Below, one piece after another: positions 33,198 to 41,771 of a DNA stretch of 64,000 nt. The notes beneath the pieces are model-generated. The model was not told the DNA's origin and did not search any database. It saw only the letters and a program-made list of their open reading frames with translations. Numbering within the stretch: the stretch's first letter is position 1; each line of letters begins with the position of its first letter. The DNA comes from an uncultured Oscillibacter sp. (GTDB taxonomy: Bacteria; Bacillota; Clostridia; Oscillospirales; Oscillospiraceae). Location of the stretch: NCBI GenBank assembly GCA_910588175.1, contig CAJUQQ010000007.1, positions 1 to 64,000 of the forward strand. Direction: 5' to 3'. The position numbers and the translations under genes were made by a program.

Positions 33198-34133
33198 ATG
33201 AAAATCAACAGAGTTCGTCAAAATGTCCTCCCGCTGGTTACGGCCATGATTTGGGGCACCGCCTTCGTGGCCCAGAGCGTGGCGGCGAAGTATATGGGCC
33301 CCTTTACCTTCAACACCGCCCGGGCCGTCATCGCCTTCCTCTTCCTGCTGGGCCTCTGCGGTCTCCGGGCCGCGTGGCGGCGGCGGAAAGGAGGAGCTCC
33401 CGTCTCCGCCGGGTCCCGGCGGGACCTTCTTCTGGGCGGCCTCTGCTGCGGCGCGGCGCTGTCGGTGGCCAGCTTTTTCCAGCAGAAGGGCCTGGAGACC
33501 ACCACCCCCGGCAAGGCGGGGTTCATCACGGCGCTGTACATCGTCCTGGTGCCCCTGGCGGGGCTGGCCTTGGGAAAGAAGGTGCCCCGGGCGCTGTGGC
33601 TGGGGGTGGCCCTGGCGGTGGCGGGGCTGTACTGCCTCTGCGTCACCGAGGAACTGACCATTACCAAAGGGGACCTCTACGTGCTGGTCTGCGCCTTCTG
33701 CTTCACTGCCCAGATTTTGGTGGTGGACCACTTTACCAACAAGGTGGACGGCGTGGCGCTGTCCTGCGTCCAATTCCTGGTTATGACCGTCCTCTCCGCC
33801 GCCGGCATGCTGGCGGAGACCCTGCCGCCCCTGGCGCTGCTGCCGGAGTATCTGGGACCGGTGCTGTACGTGGGCGTGTTTTCCAGCGGCGTGGCCTATA
33901 CCCTCCAAATTCTGGCGCAGAAAGATTCCAACCCGGCGGTAGTGTCCCTGCTGATGAGCATGGAGTCCCTCTTTGCCGCCGTGGCCGGGGCGCTGATTCT
34001 GGGGACCCGGATGACAGGCCGGGAGTATCTGGGCTGCGCCCTGATGCTGGCGGCGGTGGTGCTGGCCCAATTGCCCCGCCCCTTGGGCCGGAAGACGGCC
34101 GAAGGGACATTTGGCAATGGACAAGAGGTCTGA
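33198..34133 (+). CDS. EamA/DMT family transporter
   Basis: A 311-residue protein with ten membrane helices in two EamA repeats: LPLVTAMIWGTAFVAQSVA and FTFNTARAVIAFLFLLGLC in the first, and LYVLVCAFCFTAQILVVDHF and SLLMSMESLFAAVAGALILG in the second. DMT carriers export amino acids, nucleotides or drugs; the substrate is not identifiable. The ATG follows GGAGCAAGG. It lies 70 bp upstream of the WecG/TagA-type gene. Confidence 0.85.
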   Translation: MKINRVRQNVLPLVTAMIWGTAFVAQSVAAKYMGPFTFNTARAVIAFLFLLGLCGLRAAWRRRKGGAPVSAGSRRDLLLGGLCCGAALSVASFFQQKGLETTTPGKAGFITALYIVLVPLAGLALGKKVPRALWLGVALAVAGLYCLCVTEELTITKGDLYVLVCAFCFTAQILVVDHFTNKVDGVALSCVQFLVMTVLSAAGMLAETLPPLALLPEYLGPVLYVGVFSSGVAYTLQILAQKDSNPAVVSLLMSMESLFAAVAGALILGTRMTGREYLGCALMLAAVVLAQLPRPLGRKTAEGTFGNGQEV

Positions 34134-34203
34134 ACTATGCTATAATGCTTTTAAAATGGCAATAATATGCCGGTATGGAAGCTTGTACAAATGAGGTGAG
34201 CGT

Positions 34204-34923
34204 GTGCGGATCAATGTGCTGGGCGTCGGCTTTGACAATGTGACCATGGACGAGGCGGTGGACCGGGGGATGGAGCTGCTCCACAGTCCCGGGACCCACT
34301 GTGTGGTGACCCCCAACCCGGAGATTGTGGAGGTCTGCCGGGAGAATCTGGCCGCCCGGCAGGCGGTGAACGGGGCGGACCTGGTTCTGCCCGACGGCAT
34401 CGGCGTGGTGAAGGGGGCCAAGATGCTAGGCACGCCGCTGAAGGAGAAGGTCCCCGGCATTGAGTTCGCCGCCGGTCTGATGGAGCGCATGGCGGCGGAG
34501 GGACGGTCCCTCTACCTGCTGGGGGCCAAGCCCGGCGTGGCGGAGACCGCCGGAGAGAAGCTGGCGGCCAAGTATCCCGGGCTGAAAATTGCCGGGACCC
34601 AGGACGGCTATTTCCAGGAGGACGGCCCCGTTGTGGAGGCCATCCGGCAGAGCGGGGCGGACTGCGTCTTCGTCTGCCTGGGGGCCCCCAAGCAGGAGCT
34701 CTGGATGAGCAGGCACGGTCAGGCCACCGGAGCCCGTCTCCTCTGCGGCCTGGGGGGAAGCCTGGACGTGTTTGCCGGCGTGGTGGAGCGGGCTCCGAAA
34801 TTCTGGTCCGACCACGGTCTGGAGTGGTTTTACCGCCTGTGCAAAAACCCCTGGAGGGCAAAGCGGATGATGAAGCTGCCCCTGTTCCTGGTCCATGTGC
34901 GGAAGGAGAAGGGGCGGAAATGA
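34204..34923 (+). CDS. WecG/TagA/CpsF family glycosyltransferase
   Basis: A 239-residue GT26 enzyme: the NVLGVGFDNVTMDEAVDR opening, VVTPNPEIVEVCRENL, GADLVLPDGIGVV with the probable catalytic Asp, SLYLLGAKPGVAE, DCVFVCLGAPKQELWM and GGSLDVFAGVVERAP. Relatives (TagA, WecG) transfer N-acetylmannosamine or ManNAcA to lipid-linked GlcNAc in wall teichoic acid or ECA synthesis. The start is GTG with GAGGTGAG upstream. It overlaps tmk by four bases. Confidence 0.9.
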   Translation: MRINVLGVGFDNVTMDEAVDRGMELLHSPGTHCVVTPNPEIVEVCRENLAARQAVNGADLVLPDGIGVVKGAKMLGTPLKEKVPGIEFAAGLMERMAAEGRSLYLLGAKPGVAETAGEKLAAKYPGLKIAGTQDGYFQEDGPVVEAIRQSGADCVFVCLGAPKQELWMSRHGQATGARLLCGLGGSLDVFAGVVERAPKFWSDHGLEWFYRLCKNPWRAKRMMKLPLFLVHVRKEKGRK

Positions 34924-35591
34924 GAGGAACGCTGATTGTTCTGGAGGGTACCGACGGCTCGGGAAAGGCCACCCAGGCCAAATTGCTGCTGCGGGAGTTG
35001 GCCGCCCGGGGCGTCAACTGCCGGGAGATCGACTTTCCCCGGTACGGCAACCCGTTTGCCGAGCCCGCCAACTTGTATCTCCACGGGGCCCTGGGGGGCA
35101 GGCCGGGGGACGTGAACGCCTGCGCCGCCTCCGTCATGTTCGCCGTGGACCGCTTCGCCTCCTACAAGGAAGACTGGGGCGGATTTTACGAAGCCGGAGG
35201 CGTGGTGGTGGCCAACCGCTACACCACCTCCAACGCCGTCCACCAGGCGTCCAAGCTCCGGCCGGAGGAGCGGCGGTCTTTCCTGGACTGGCTGTTTGAC
35301 TTGGAGTACCGCCGCTTAGGGCTTCCGGAGCCGGACCGGGTGCTGTATCTGGATATGCCCACCGAGGCGGCGAACCGCCTCATGCGCCGCCGGGAGGCGG
35401 AGACCAACACCGCCGCCGATATCCACGAGCAGGACGGAGACTATCTCCGCCGCTGCCGGGAGTGCGCCGGGGAAATCGCCCGGACCCAGGGCTGGGCCGT
35501 GGTGAACTGCGCCGGGGACGGCGTCCCCAGGACGCCGGAGGACATCCACCGGGAGGTCCTGGCCATCGTTCTGGACTGCCTGTCCCGCTGA
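34920..35591 (+). CDS. tmk: thymidylate kinase
   Basis: A 223-residue P-loop kinase with LIVLEGTDGSGKATQAKLL (P-loop), IDFPRYGNP with the DFPRY-like motif of dTMP kinases, VVANRYTTSNAVHQASK and LYLDMPTEAANRLMRRR. It phosphorylates dTMP to dTDP. It is slightly longer than the Escherichia coli enzyme and resembles the variant form of Clostridia. Its ATG overlaps the stop of the preceding glycosyltransferase gene (ATGA). Confidence 0.85.
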   Translation: MRGTLIVLEGTDGSGKATQAKLLLRELAARGVNCREIDFPRYGNPFAEPANLYLHGALGGRPGDVNACAASVMFAVDRFASYKEDWGGFYEAGGVVVANRYTTSNAVHQASKLRPEERRSFLDWLFDLEYRRLGLPEPDRVLYLDMPTEAANRLMRRREAETNTAADIHEQDGDYLRRCRECAGEIARTQGWAVVNCAGDGVPRTPEDIHREVLAIVLDCLSR

Positions 35592-35637
35592 GGCGCGGCA
35601 AAAGCGGGACGCGAAGCGTCCCGCCCTGCCGGAGAAC

Positions 35638-35874
35638 TCAGCAGCAGGAGTCGTTGCATCCGCAGTTGCAATTGCAATTGCAGTTGCACCCGCATCCGCC
35701 GCTGCATCCACCGCAGCCACAGCCGCATCCGCTGTTGTTGCAGCCGCCGCAGCCGCCCCAGTTTCCGCCGCCCCAGCCCCAGCTGTTCCCGCCGCCGCAG
35801 CCGCAGCAGCAGAACAGGATGATGATCAGAACGATCCACAGGCAGCCATTGTCGTTTCCATTGTTAAAGCACAT
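35638..35874 (-). CDS. small Cys/Gly-rich membrane-anchored protein
   Basis: A 78-residue protein: a short polar start, one hydrophobic helix (CLWIVLIIILFCCCGCGG), then a Gly/Trp/Asn/Cys-rich tail ending in alternating CN and CG pairs. Twenty-odd Cys make a role in metal binding, a cross-linked surface layer or a spore coat possible. Similar proteins occur in Clostridia, but I know no function. A short AAGAAAGGTGAC site precedes the ATG. The tail DNA is a low-complexity GCA/TTG repeat. Confidence 0.6.
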   Translation of the reverse strand: MCFNNGNDNGCLWIVLIIILFCCCGCGGGNSWGWGGGNWGGCGGCNNSGCGCGCGGCSGGCGCNCNCNCNCGCNDSCC

Positions 35875-36039
35875 AGTCAGTCACCTTTCTTTGGACCCGG
35901 GGCCGCGTTTGGCGGCGTCAGGACCAGGATTTGAGATATTCTATGCTTCCGGTCTTCGCCGGGAGCCTGACCCCCTGAAATTTGAGTTGTCCTTTTTCAA
36001 AAAAGAGGAACGGGGGACGCGCGCGAGGAGGTTTTCAAC

Positions 36040-37206
36040 ATGGACGAATTCAACAACCGCGAAACCGCCAGCTGGGACGCCGGACAGGTCCGGCGGGAGG
36101 GAACCCCGCCTCCCCAGCGGAAGCGCCGCCGGAGACGGCGGCGGATGAACCCCTTTCTGTTCCTCCTGCTGCACATGATTTTTGTGGCCTTGACCTCGGC
36201 GCTGCTGGGCTGCGCGGGCTGGCTTCTGTTCAGCGACTTTTGCTCCTTCAACCGCTCCGGCACGCCGCCGGTGGAGATCATGGTGGAGGTGGTGGCCGAC
36301 GACACGGTGGACACCGTGGCCGGCAAGCTCAAGGAGGCCGGCCTCATTGAGTACTCCTGGTTCTTCAAGCTCTACGCCAACATCACCGGCGCGGAGGAAA
36401 AGATCGGCATGGGGACCCATACCCTGAACACCGACATGGACTACCACGCCCTGGTGCTGGGGATGCGGAGCTCCGCCGGAAACATGACGGCGGAGACGGT
36501 GGAGGTTACCATCCCCGAAGGCTACACCGTGGCCCAGACCATCGCCGTGCTGGCGAAAAACGGGGTCAACACCGAGGCAGCCCTTACCGCAGCGGCCCAG
36601 ACCGCCGACTTCGACTATGATTTCATCGACAATGAGTCCGAGGACATCAGCCGCCTGGAGGGCTACCTCTTCCCGGACACCTACGAGTTCTATGTGAATG
36701 AAAAGCCGGAGAACGCCCTGAACCGCCTGATCAAGAACTTCAACAGCAAGATGGACGACGGGCTGCTGGCGGCGGCGGCGGACCGGGGCTACGACCTGCG
36801 GAAGATCGTCACCATCGCGTCCCTCATCGAAAAGGAGACGGACAGCACGGACCAGGCCCGCATTGCCTCGGTCATCTACAACCGCCTGGACGGCCCCGGC
36901 GACAAGGGCGGCACCAACGGCCTGCTGCAGGTGGACGCCTCCCTGCTCTACGGCCTGCCGGGCCACGAGGGGGCCATCACTCAGGCGGACCTGGAGACGG
37001 ACACTCCTTACAATCTCTATAAGTACGCGGGCCTGCCCCCCACGCCCATCGCCAATCCCGGCCTGACCGCCATTGAGGCCGCCCTGGAGCCGGAGGAGAC
37101 CGGATACTATTACTACGCCTTGGGCAAGGACGGCAAGCACCACTACTCCACCACGTATAATGAACACCTGAACTTCGTGAACAGCGCCGAATACTATGGA
37201 AATTAA
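36040..37206 (+). CDS. mltG: endolytic transglycosylase MltG
   Basis: A 388-residue protein with a basic cytoplasmic N-terminus (RKRRRRRRRMN), one membrane helix (about 37-65), a LysM-like part (VEVTIPEGYTVAQTIAVLAK) and the YceG catalytic domain with ISRLEGYLFPDTYEF, IASLIEKETD carrying the catalytic Glu, and YNLYKYAGLPPTPIANPGL. It cuts nascent peptidoglycan strands. The next gene, a U32 peptidase, overlaps its end by 11 bp, a pairing also seen in Bacillus. Confidence 0.95.
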   Translation: MDEFNNRETASWDAGQVRREGTPPPQRKRRRRRRRMNPFLFLLLHMIFVALTSALLGCAGWLLFSDFCSFNRSGTPPVEIMVEVVADDTVDTVAGKLKEAGLIEYSWFFKLYANITGAEEKIGMGTHTLNTDMDYHALVLGMRSSAGNMTAETVEVTIPEGYTVAQTIAVLAKNGVNTEAALTAAAQTADFDYDFIDNESEDISRLEGYLFPDTYEFYVNEKPENALNRLIKNFNSKMDDGLLAAAADRGYDLRKIVTIASLIEKETDSTDQARIASVIYNRLDGPGDKGGTNGLLQVDASLLYGLPGHEGAITQADLETDTPYNLYKYAGLPPTPIANPGLTAIEAALEPEETGYYYYALGKDGKHHYSTTYNEHLNFVNSAEYYGN

Positions 37207-38413
37207 AAAACCGGAACTGCTGGCCCCGGCGGGGGACCTAGAGCGCCTCCGCATGGCGGTGCTCTACGGGGCGGACGCCGTGTATCTGGCGGGAACGGAC
37301 TTCGGCATGCGGGCCTTCGCGGGGAATTTCTCCCCCGAGGGCCTGACCGGGGCCGTGGCCTTTGCCCACGCCCACGGCGTCCGGGTCCACTGCACCGTCA
37401 ACACCATGCCCCGGAATGAGGAGATGGACCGGCTTCCCGCCCACCTGGAGGTCCTGGAGGCCGCGGGGGTGGACGCCGTGATTTTGGCGGACCTGGGGGC
37501 CTTCCAGCTGGCGGGGCGGTACGCCCCTCACGCGGCCCGGCATGTCTCCACCCAGGCCGGAGTCACCAATTACGAGGCCGCCCGGGCCTGGCACGACCTC
37601 GGGGCCAGCCGGGTCATTCTGGCCCGGGAGCTGAGTCTGGAGGAAATCCGCGTCATCCGGGACAAGGCGCCGCCGGACCTGGAGCTGGAGGCCTTCGCCC
37701 ACGGGGCTATGTGCGTCAGCTACTCCGGGCGGTGCCTCCTCAGCAATTATATGACGGGCCGGGACTCCAGCCGGGGGGCCTGCGCCCAGCCCTGCCGGTA
37801 CAAGTACGCCTTGATGGAGGAGAAGCGCCCCGGCGAGTTCTTCCCCATTGAGGAGGACAGCCAGGGGGCCTACATCCTGAATTCCCGGGACATGTGCATG
37901 ATCGATCACCTGGAGGATCTCCAATTTCTGGACAGCCTGAAAATCGAGGGCCGGGCAAAGTCCGCCTATTACGCCGCCGTGGTGACCGCCGCCTACCGTC
38001 ATGGCCTGGACGCCCTGGCGGCGGGGGAGCCCCTGGACCCTGTCTGGCGGGACGAGGTGGAGCGCGTCAGCCACCGGCCTTACTCCACCGGCTTTTTCTA
38101 CGGCCCGCCGGGGCAGTATTACGACGATGCCCGGTACATCCGGCAGTGGCAGATCGCCGCCCTGGTCATGGACTGCGGACCGGACGGAGACGCCGTGCTG
38201 TCCCTGCGCAACAAGTTCCGCACCGGAGACCAGGTGGAGCTGGTGGGCCCGGGCCTCCGGCCCTTCTCCATGACCGTGCCGGAGATGACGGACGGGGACG
38301 GCCTGCCCCTCTTTGAGCCTCGGACGCCTCAGAGCGTCTTCCGCATGAAGCTGCCCCGGCAGGTGCCTCCCTGGACCATCGTCCGGCGGGAGGCGGACCT
38401 GTCAGCGAAGTGA
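37196..38413 (+). CDS. U32 family peptidase (TrhP-like tRNA hydroxylation protein)
   Basis: A 405-residue protein. The N-terminus KPELLAPAGDLERLRMAVLYGADAVYL is a TIM-barrel start, and the U32 signature is EAFAHGAMCVSYSGRCLLSN, followed by GACAQPCR. Four conserved Cys may hold an iron-sulfur cluster. In Bacillus subtilis the YrrN/YrrO pair (TrhP1/TrhP2) and in E. coli TrhP (YegQ) make 5-hydroxyuridine at tRNA position 34; peptidase activity is doubtful. Overlap with mltG supports orthology. Confidence 0.85.
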   Translation: MEIKKPELLAPAGDLERLRMAVLYGADAVYLAGTDFGMRAFAGNFSPEGLTGAVAFAHAHGVRVHCTVNTMPRNEEMDRLPAHLEVLEAAGVDAVILADLGAFQLAGRYAPHAARHVSTQAGVTNYEAARAWHDLGASRVILARELSLEEIRVIRDKAPPDLELEAFAHGAMCVSYSGRCLLSNYMTGRDSSRGACAQPCRYKYALMEEKRPGEFFPIEEDSQGAYILNSRDMCMIDHLEDLQFLDSLKIEGRAKSAYYAAVVTAAYRHGLDALAAGEPLDPVWRDEVERVSHRPYSTGFFYGPPGQYYDDARYIRQWQIAALVMDCGPDGDAVLSLRNKFRTGDQVELVGPGLRPFSMTVPEMTDGDGLPLFEPRTPQSVFRMKLPRQVPPWTIVRREADLSAK

Positions 38414-38460
38414 AGTAAAGAAACGACTTTCTAAAAGAACATACAAAAGGAGAAGCCGCT

Positions 38461-39858
38461 ATGAACGCAGACGTTGTCATCGTGGGGGCCGGCCCCGCCG
38501 GTATTTTCACCGCCCTGGAGATGCTGAAAAAGGGCAGCAAACAGAAAATCGTCATGGTGGAGAAAGGGCAGAGCATTGAGAATCGCCGCTGCCCCAAAAG
38601 CCAGACCAACAAGTGCGTCAACTGCAAACCCTACTGCCACATCACCACCGGCTTCTCCGGCGCGGGGGCCTTCTCCGACGGGAAGCTGTCGCTGAGCTAT
38701 GAGGTGGGCGGCGACCTGCCCACCCTCATCGGCACGGATCTGGCCCAGGAGACGATTCACTACGCCGACAAAATCTACCTGGACTTCGGCGCGGACTCCC
38801 ACATCGAGGGTTTGGAGTATCCGGAGGACCGGAAGGAGATTCGCAAGCGGGCCATCCAGGCGGGCTTGAAGCTGGTGGATTGCCCCATCCGCCACATGGG
38901 CACGGAAAAGGCCCATGACATCTACCTGGGCATTGAGCGGTATTTGCAGGAGAACGGGGTGGAGATCCTCTTCGGCTGGGAGTGCCAGAACCTCATCCTG
39001 GAAAACGATATCTGCAAGGGGGTCACCGTCTCCGACCGGCGTCAGGATATGGAAATCACCGCCAAGCACACCGTGGTGGCCACCGGCCGCCGGGGGGCGG
39101 ACTGGCTGGAGCGGCTCTGCGCGGAGCACAACATCGCCCACGCCCCCGGCACCGTGGACATCGGCGTCCGGGTGGAGGTGCGGAACGAGGTCATGGAGAT
39201 GGTAAACCGGGTCCTCTATGAGTCCAAGCTGGTGGGCTGGCCCCGGCCCTTTAAAAACAAGGTCCGGACTTTCTGCCAGAATCCCGGCGGCTTTGTCAGC
39301 CAGGAGAACTACGACAACGATCTGGCCGTGGTCAACGGACATTCGTATAAAGAATATAAAAGTGACAATACAAACCTCTCCATCCTCTGCTCCCACAATT
39401 TCAGCGTTCCCTTCAACCAGCCCATCGCCTACGCGCAGAAGGTGGGCGAGCTGACCAACATGCTGGGCAACGGCCAGATTTTGGTCCAGCGCTTCGGCGA
39501 CATTTTGGACGGCAAGCGGACCTGGCAGAAGGAGCTGGCTCAGTCCAACATCCGGCCTACCCTGCCGGACGTGGTGGCGGGGGACATCACCGCCGCCATG
39601 CCCTACCGGGCCATGGTGAACATCATCAACTTCATCCAGGCTATGGACTACGTGGTTCCGGGCTTCGCCTCCTATGAGACGCTGCTCTACTCCCCGGAGC
39701 TGAAATTCTACTCCAACCGGGTGAAGATGGACACGGACTTCAACACCAGCTTGCAGGGACTTCACTGCCTGGGGGATTCCTCCGGCTGGACGAGAGGGCT
39801 GATGATGTCCTCCGCCATGGGTGTCCTCATGGGGCGGAAGCTGGCCTCCTTTTCTTGA
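38461..39858 (+). CDS. FAD-dependent dehydrogenase (COG2509-like)
   Basis: A 465-residue flavoprotein. The ADP-binding fold is VVIVGAGPAGIFTALEML. A Cys-rich segment (RRCPKSQTNKCVNCKPYC, about residues 42-60) follows, then GFSGAGAFSDGKLSL. The C-terminal GDSSGWTRGLMMSSAMGV completes the FAD site. This matches the uncharacterised FAD-dependent dehydrogenases of Clostridia. The substrate is unknown. The ATG follows AAAGGAGAAGCC. Confidence 0.85.
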   Translation: MNADVVIVGAGPAGIFTALEMLKKGSKQKIVMVEKGQSIENRRCPKSQTNKCVNCKPYCHITTGFSGAGAFSDGKLSLSYEVGGDLPTLIGTDLAQETIHYADKIYLDFGADSHIEGLEYPEDRKEIRKRAIQAGLKLVDCPIRHMGTEKAHDIYLGIERYLQENGVEILFGWECQNLILENDICKGVTVSDRRQDMEITAKHTVVATGRRGADWLERLCAEHNIAHAPGTVDIGVRVEVRNEVMEMVNRVLYESKLVGWPRPFKNKVRTFCQNPGGFVSQENYDNDLAVVNGHSYKEYKSDNTNLSILCSHNFSVPFNQPIAYAQKVGELTNMLGNGQILVQRFGDILDGKRTWQKELAQSNIRPTLPDVVAGDITAAMPYRAMVNIINFIQAMDYVVPGFASYETLLYSPELKFYSNRVKMDTDFNTSLQGLHCLGDSSGWTRGLMMSSAMGVLMGRKLASFS

Positions 39859-39949
39859 AAGAAAAGGAGCAAAAGAACTTTAAGTCCGCTCTGGCTGTCT
39901 GGTGTAGAACCAAGTCAAAGCGACGGCAAGGCAGAATCCGACCAACAAA

Positions 39950-39983
39950 AAACCAGGGCCGTCAAGGCCCTGATTTTTTCTGC
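39950..39983. terminator. terminator between convergent genes
   Basis: CAGGGCCGTCAAGGCCCTG forms a stem-loop followed by ATTTTTT. It serves the FAD-dehydrogenase transcript, and the A-rich left flank could serve the opposite strand. Confidence 0.75.
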
Positions 39984-39989
39984 CCAGTC

Positions 39990-41069
39990 TTATCCAGCCT
40001 TACGGGATTCATACGTCGGGGGAGCGGGTACACTCTTTGCAATCCCCCCCGGCTCGCCCTCCGGCAGGTCCGTGTTTCCCTCCGTGCCCACGATTGTGGC
40101 TTTGGGAAGCACATGGACCAAACACTCCGCCGTCTGGTCCTTCCAGCTGGCGGTGATGACGGCCTCCCCCTCTCCCTCAATGAACACGGTCCCGGTGTTG
40201 GCCACCCGGGCCACCTCGGGGTCGGAGGTGCTCCACTCCACCTCGGCCATGGGGGCCCCCAGGGCCTCCAGCAGGTAGTGGCCGGTGTCTCCCTCTGTGG
40301 CGGTGATTTCTTTGGCGCTCAGGCTGAGGATTCCGGGAATCCCCTGGTCCTCCATGTAGGAGGAGGGCGCCATGACATTCAGCGTCTCCGTAGCCTGGAG
40401 GCCGCCGCCGCACTCCAGCGCCACCTCCAGGTGCCCCATCAGGTCCGCCGGGATGTCCCAGGCGAAGAGGGCGAAGTCCCGGCCCTCTCCCGCCGCCTGG
40501 ACGGCGACCTGCCGCCGCTGGTCCAGGGTCTCCGTCCCCGTGGGGGTCAGGAACAGCGAGACGGCGTTGACGGAGTTCTCAGCGCCGTCCTCAAATGTCA
40601 CCAGCATCAGCACCCGCTCTCCGGCGGTGAAGCGGTTCCACCCGTCCCCCAGGTCTGGCCGGAGGGGCGCGGCGTCTTCATCGAAGAAATAGACGCCGGT
40701 GACATGGGGCTCTGTCCGGAGGGGCGCGTCCACGTTCGTCTCCGCCCTGAGGGCGGTAAACAGGGCGGCCGAGAACAGGGCCGACACGACCAGCACCCCC
40801 AAAACCAGGAGCACGACCCGCTTCCAGTTCCAGAAGGGCGGCTTGGGCGGGGCCTGGGGGACCGCCTCCTGAGGGACCGCCGCCTCCGGCGCGGGAAGCT
40901 CGACCCCCAGGAGCTCCTCCAGCAGCCGCAGATTCTCCGGGCTTGGGACCGAGGCCCCCAGCTCCCACTTGCTGACGGCCTGGCGGCTGACCTCCAGCCG
41001 TTCCGCCAGGTCCTCCTGGGTCATGCCCAGTTCCTCCCTGGCCTGTTTGATGATGTCGGAAATATTCAT
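39990..41069 (-). CDS. Xre-type HTH protein with membrane anchor and Ig-like domain
   Basis: A 359-residue protein with an N-terminal helix-turn-helix (ELGMTQEDLAERLEVSRQAVSKWELG, about 12-37), a Pro/Ala linker, one membrane helix (about 83-105) and an extracellular part. The end of that part has a bacterial Ig-like (BIG2) unit (ILSLSAKEITATEGDTG, then VARVANTGTVFIEGEGEAVI). DNA binding inside joined to a surface sensor suggests a membrane-bound regulator. It is divergent from an ECF sigma gene, which may be related. The ATG at 41069 has AAGGAGG eight bases upstream. Confidence 0.75.
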   Translation of the reverse strand: MNISDIIKQAREELGMTQEDLAERLEVSRQAVSKWELGASVPSPENLRLLEELLGVELPAPEAAVPQEAVPQAPPKPPFWNWKRVVLLVLGVLVVSALFSAALFTALRAETNVDAPLRTEPHVTGVYFFDEDAAPLRPDLGDGWNRFTAGERVLMLVTFEDGAENSVNAVSLFLTPTGTETLDQRRQVAVQAAGEGRDFALFAWDIPADLMGHLEVALECGGGLQATETLNVMAPSSYMEDQGIPGILSLSAKEITATEGDTGHYLLEALGAPMAEVEWSTSDPEVARVANTGTVFIEGEGEAVITASWKDQTAECLVHVLPKATIVGTEGNTDLPEGEPGGIAKSVPAPPTYESRKAG

Positions 41070-41258
41070 GGGTATATCCTCCTTCCAGTGTTTCCGAAAC
41101 ATGTTTCATGGCCTCAGTATAGCAGGTTGCGCCGGTTGCGTCCACCAACCGGCCCCGCAACCGGGGCGGTTGCGGAGAAAAGTTTCCCCATCCTGACAGA
41201 TAGGATACCCCTGATTCGTTTTATCAGCAGAACGGGCCGTTCAAAAGGAGATGATACT

Positions 41259-41771
41259 ACGGAACAGATCACCTATACCCGCCAGGAGGCGGAGGCGCTG
41301 GTGAACCAGTGGTCGGATACCGTCCTACGGGTGGCCTATACCTGGACCGGCAATCCCCAGGACGCCCAGGACGTGTGCCAGACGGTGCTTTTAAAGCTGC
41401 TGACCTGCCCGGAGCGCTTCCCGGACCTGGAGCGCCAGCGCGCCTGGGTCCTGCGTGTGACCATCAACTGCTGCAAGGATTTGAAAAAGTCCGCCTGGGC
41501 CCGGAAAAGGGTCTCTCTCGAGGCGGCGGCGGACGCGGCGGTCACCATGCCGGAAGCGGGGGAGAGCCCGGTGCTGGAGGCGGTGCTGGCCCTGCCGGAG
41601 AAGTACCGGCAAGCCGTTTACCTGCGCTATTATGAGGAATACGGAGTTGACGAAATCGCCGCCCTGCTGGGCTGCCGGCCCGCCCAGGTCAGCACATGGC
41701 TTTACCGGGGCAAGGCGAAGCTGAGAACCATGTTAGGAGGCAGCTATGGACAAGAATGCTTTTCAGACTGA
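41259..41771 (+). CDS. ECF-type RNA polymerase sigma factor (start codon uncertain)
   Basis: The frame encodes sigma region 2 (WSDTVLRVAYTWTGNPQDAQ, then DVCQTVLLKLL) and region 4 (LALPEKYRQAVYLRYYEEYG, then VDEIAALLGCRPAQVSTWL), about 170 residues. No ATG, GTG or TTG lies at the expected start. The TEQITYTRQEAEAL sequence begins with ACG at 41259, eight bases after AAAAGGAG. An ATG at 41251 is out of frame and opens a 17-codon ORF whose TGA overlaps an in-frame GTG at 41301. That GTG has its own AGGAGG at 41285 and is the alternative start. The gene overlaps the next, probably its anti-sigma partner, by 26 bp. Confidence 0.8.
   Translation, partial: TEQITYTRQEAEALVNQWSDTVLRVAYTWTGNPQDAQDVCQTVLLKLLTCPERFPDLERQRAWVLRVTINCCKDLKKSAWARKRVSLEAAADAAVTMPEAGESPVLEAVLALPEKYRQAVYLRYYEEYGVDEIAALLGCRPAQVSTWLYRGKAKLRTMLGGSYGQECFSD

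Noticed and set aside
35650..35720. Low-complexity GCA/TTG repeat as a possible slippage or recombination site
   Set aside because: It is explained by the CN/CG-rich coding sequence of the small Cys-rich protein.
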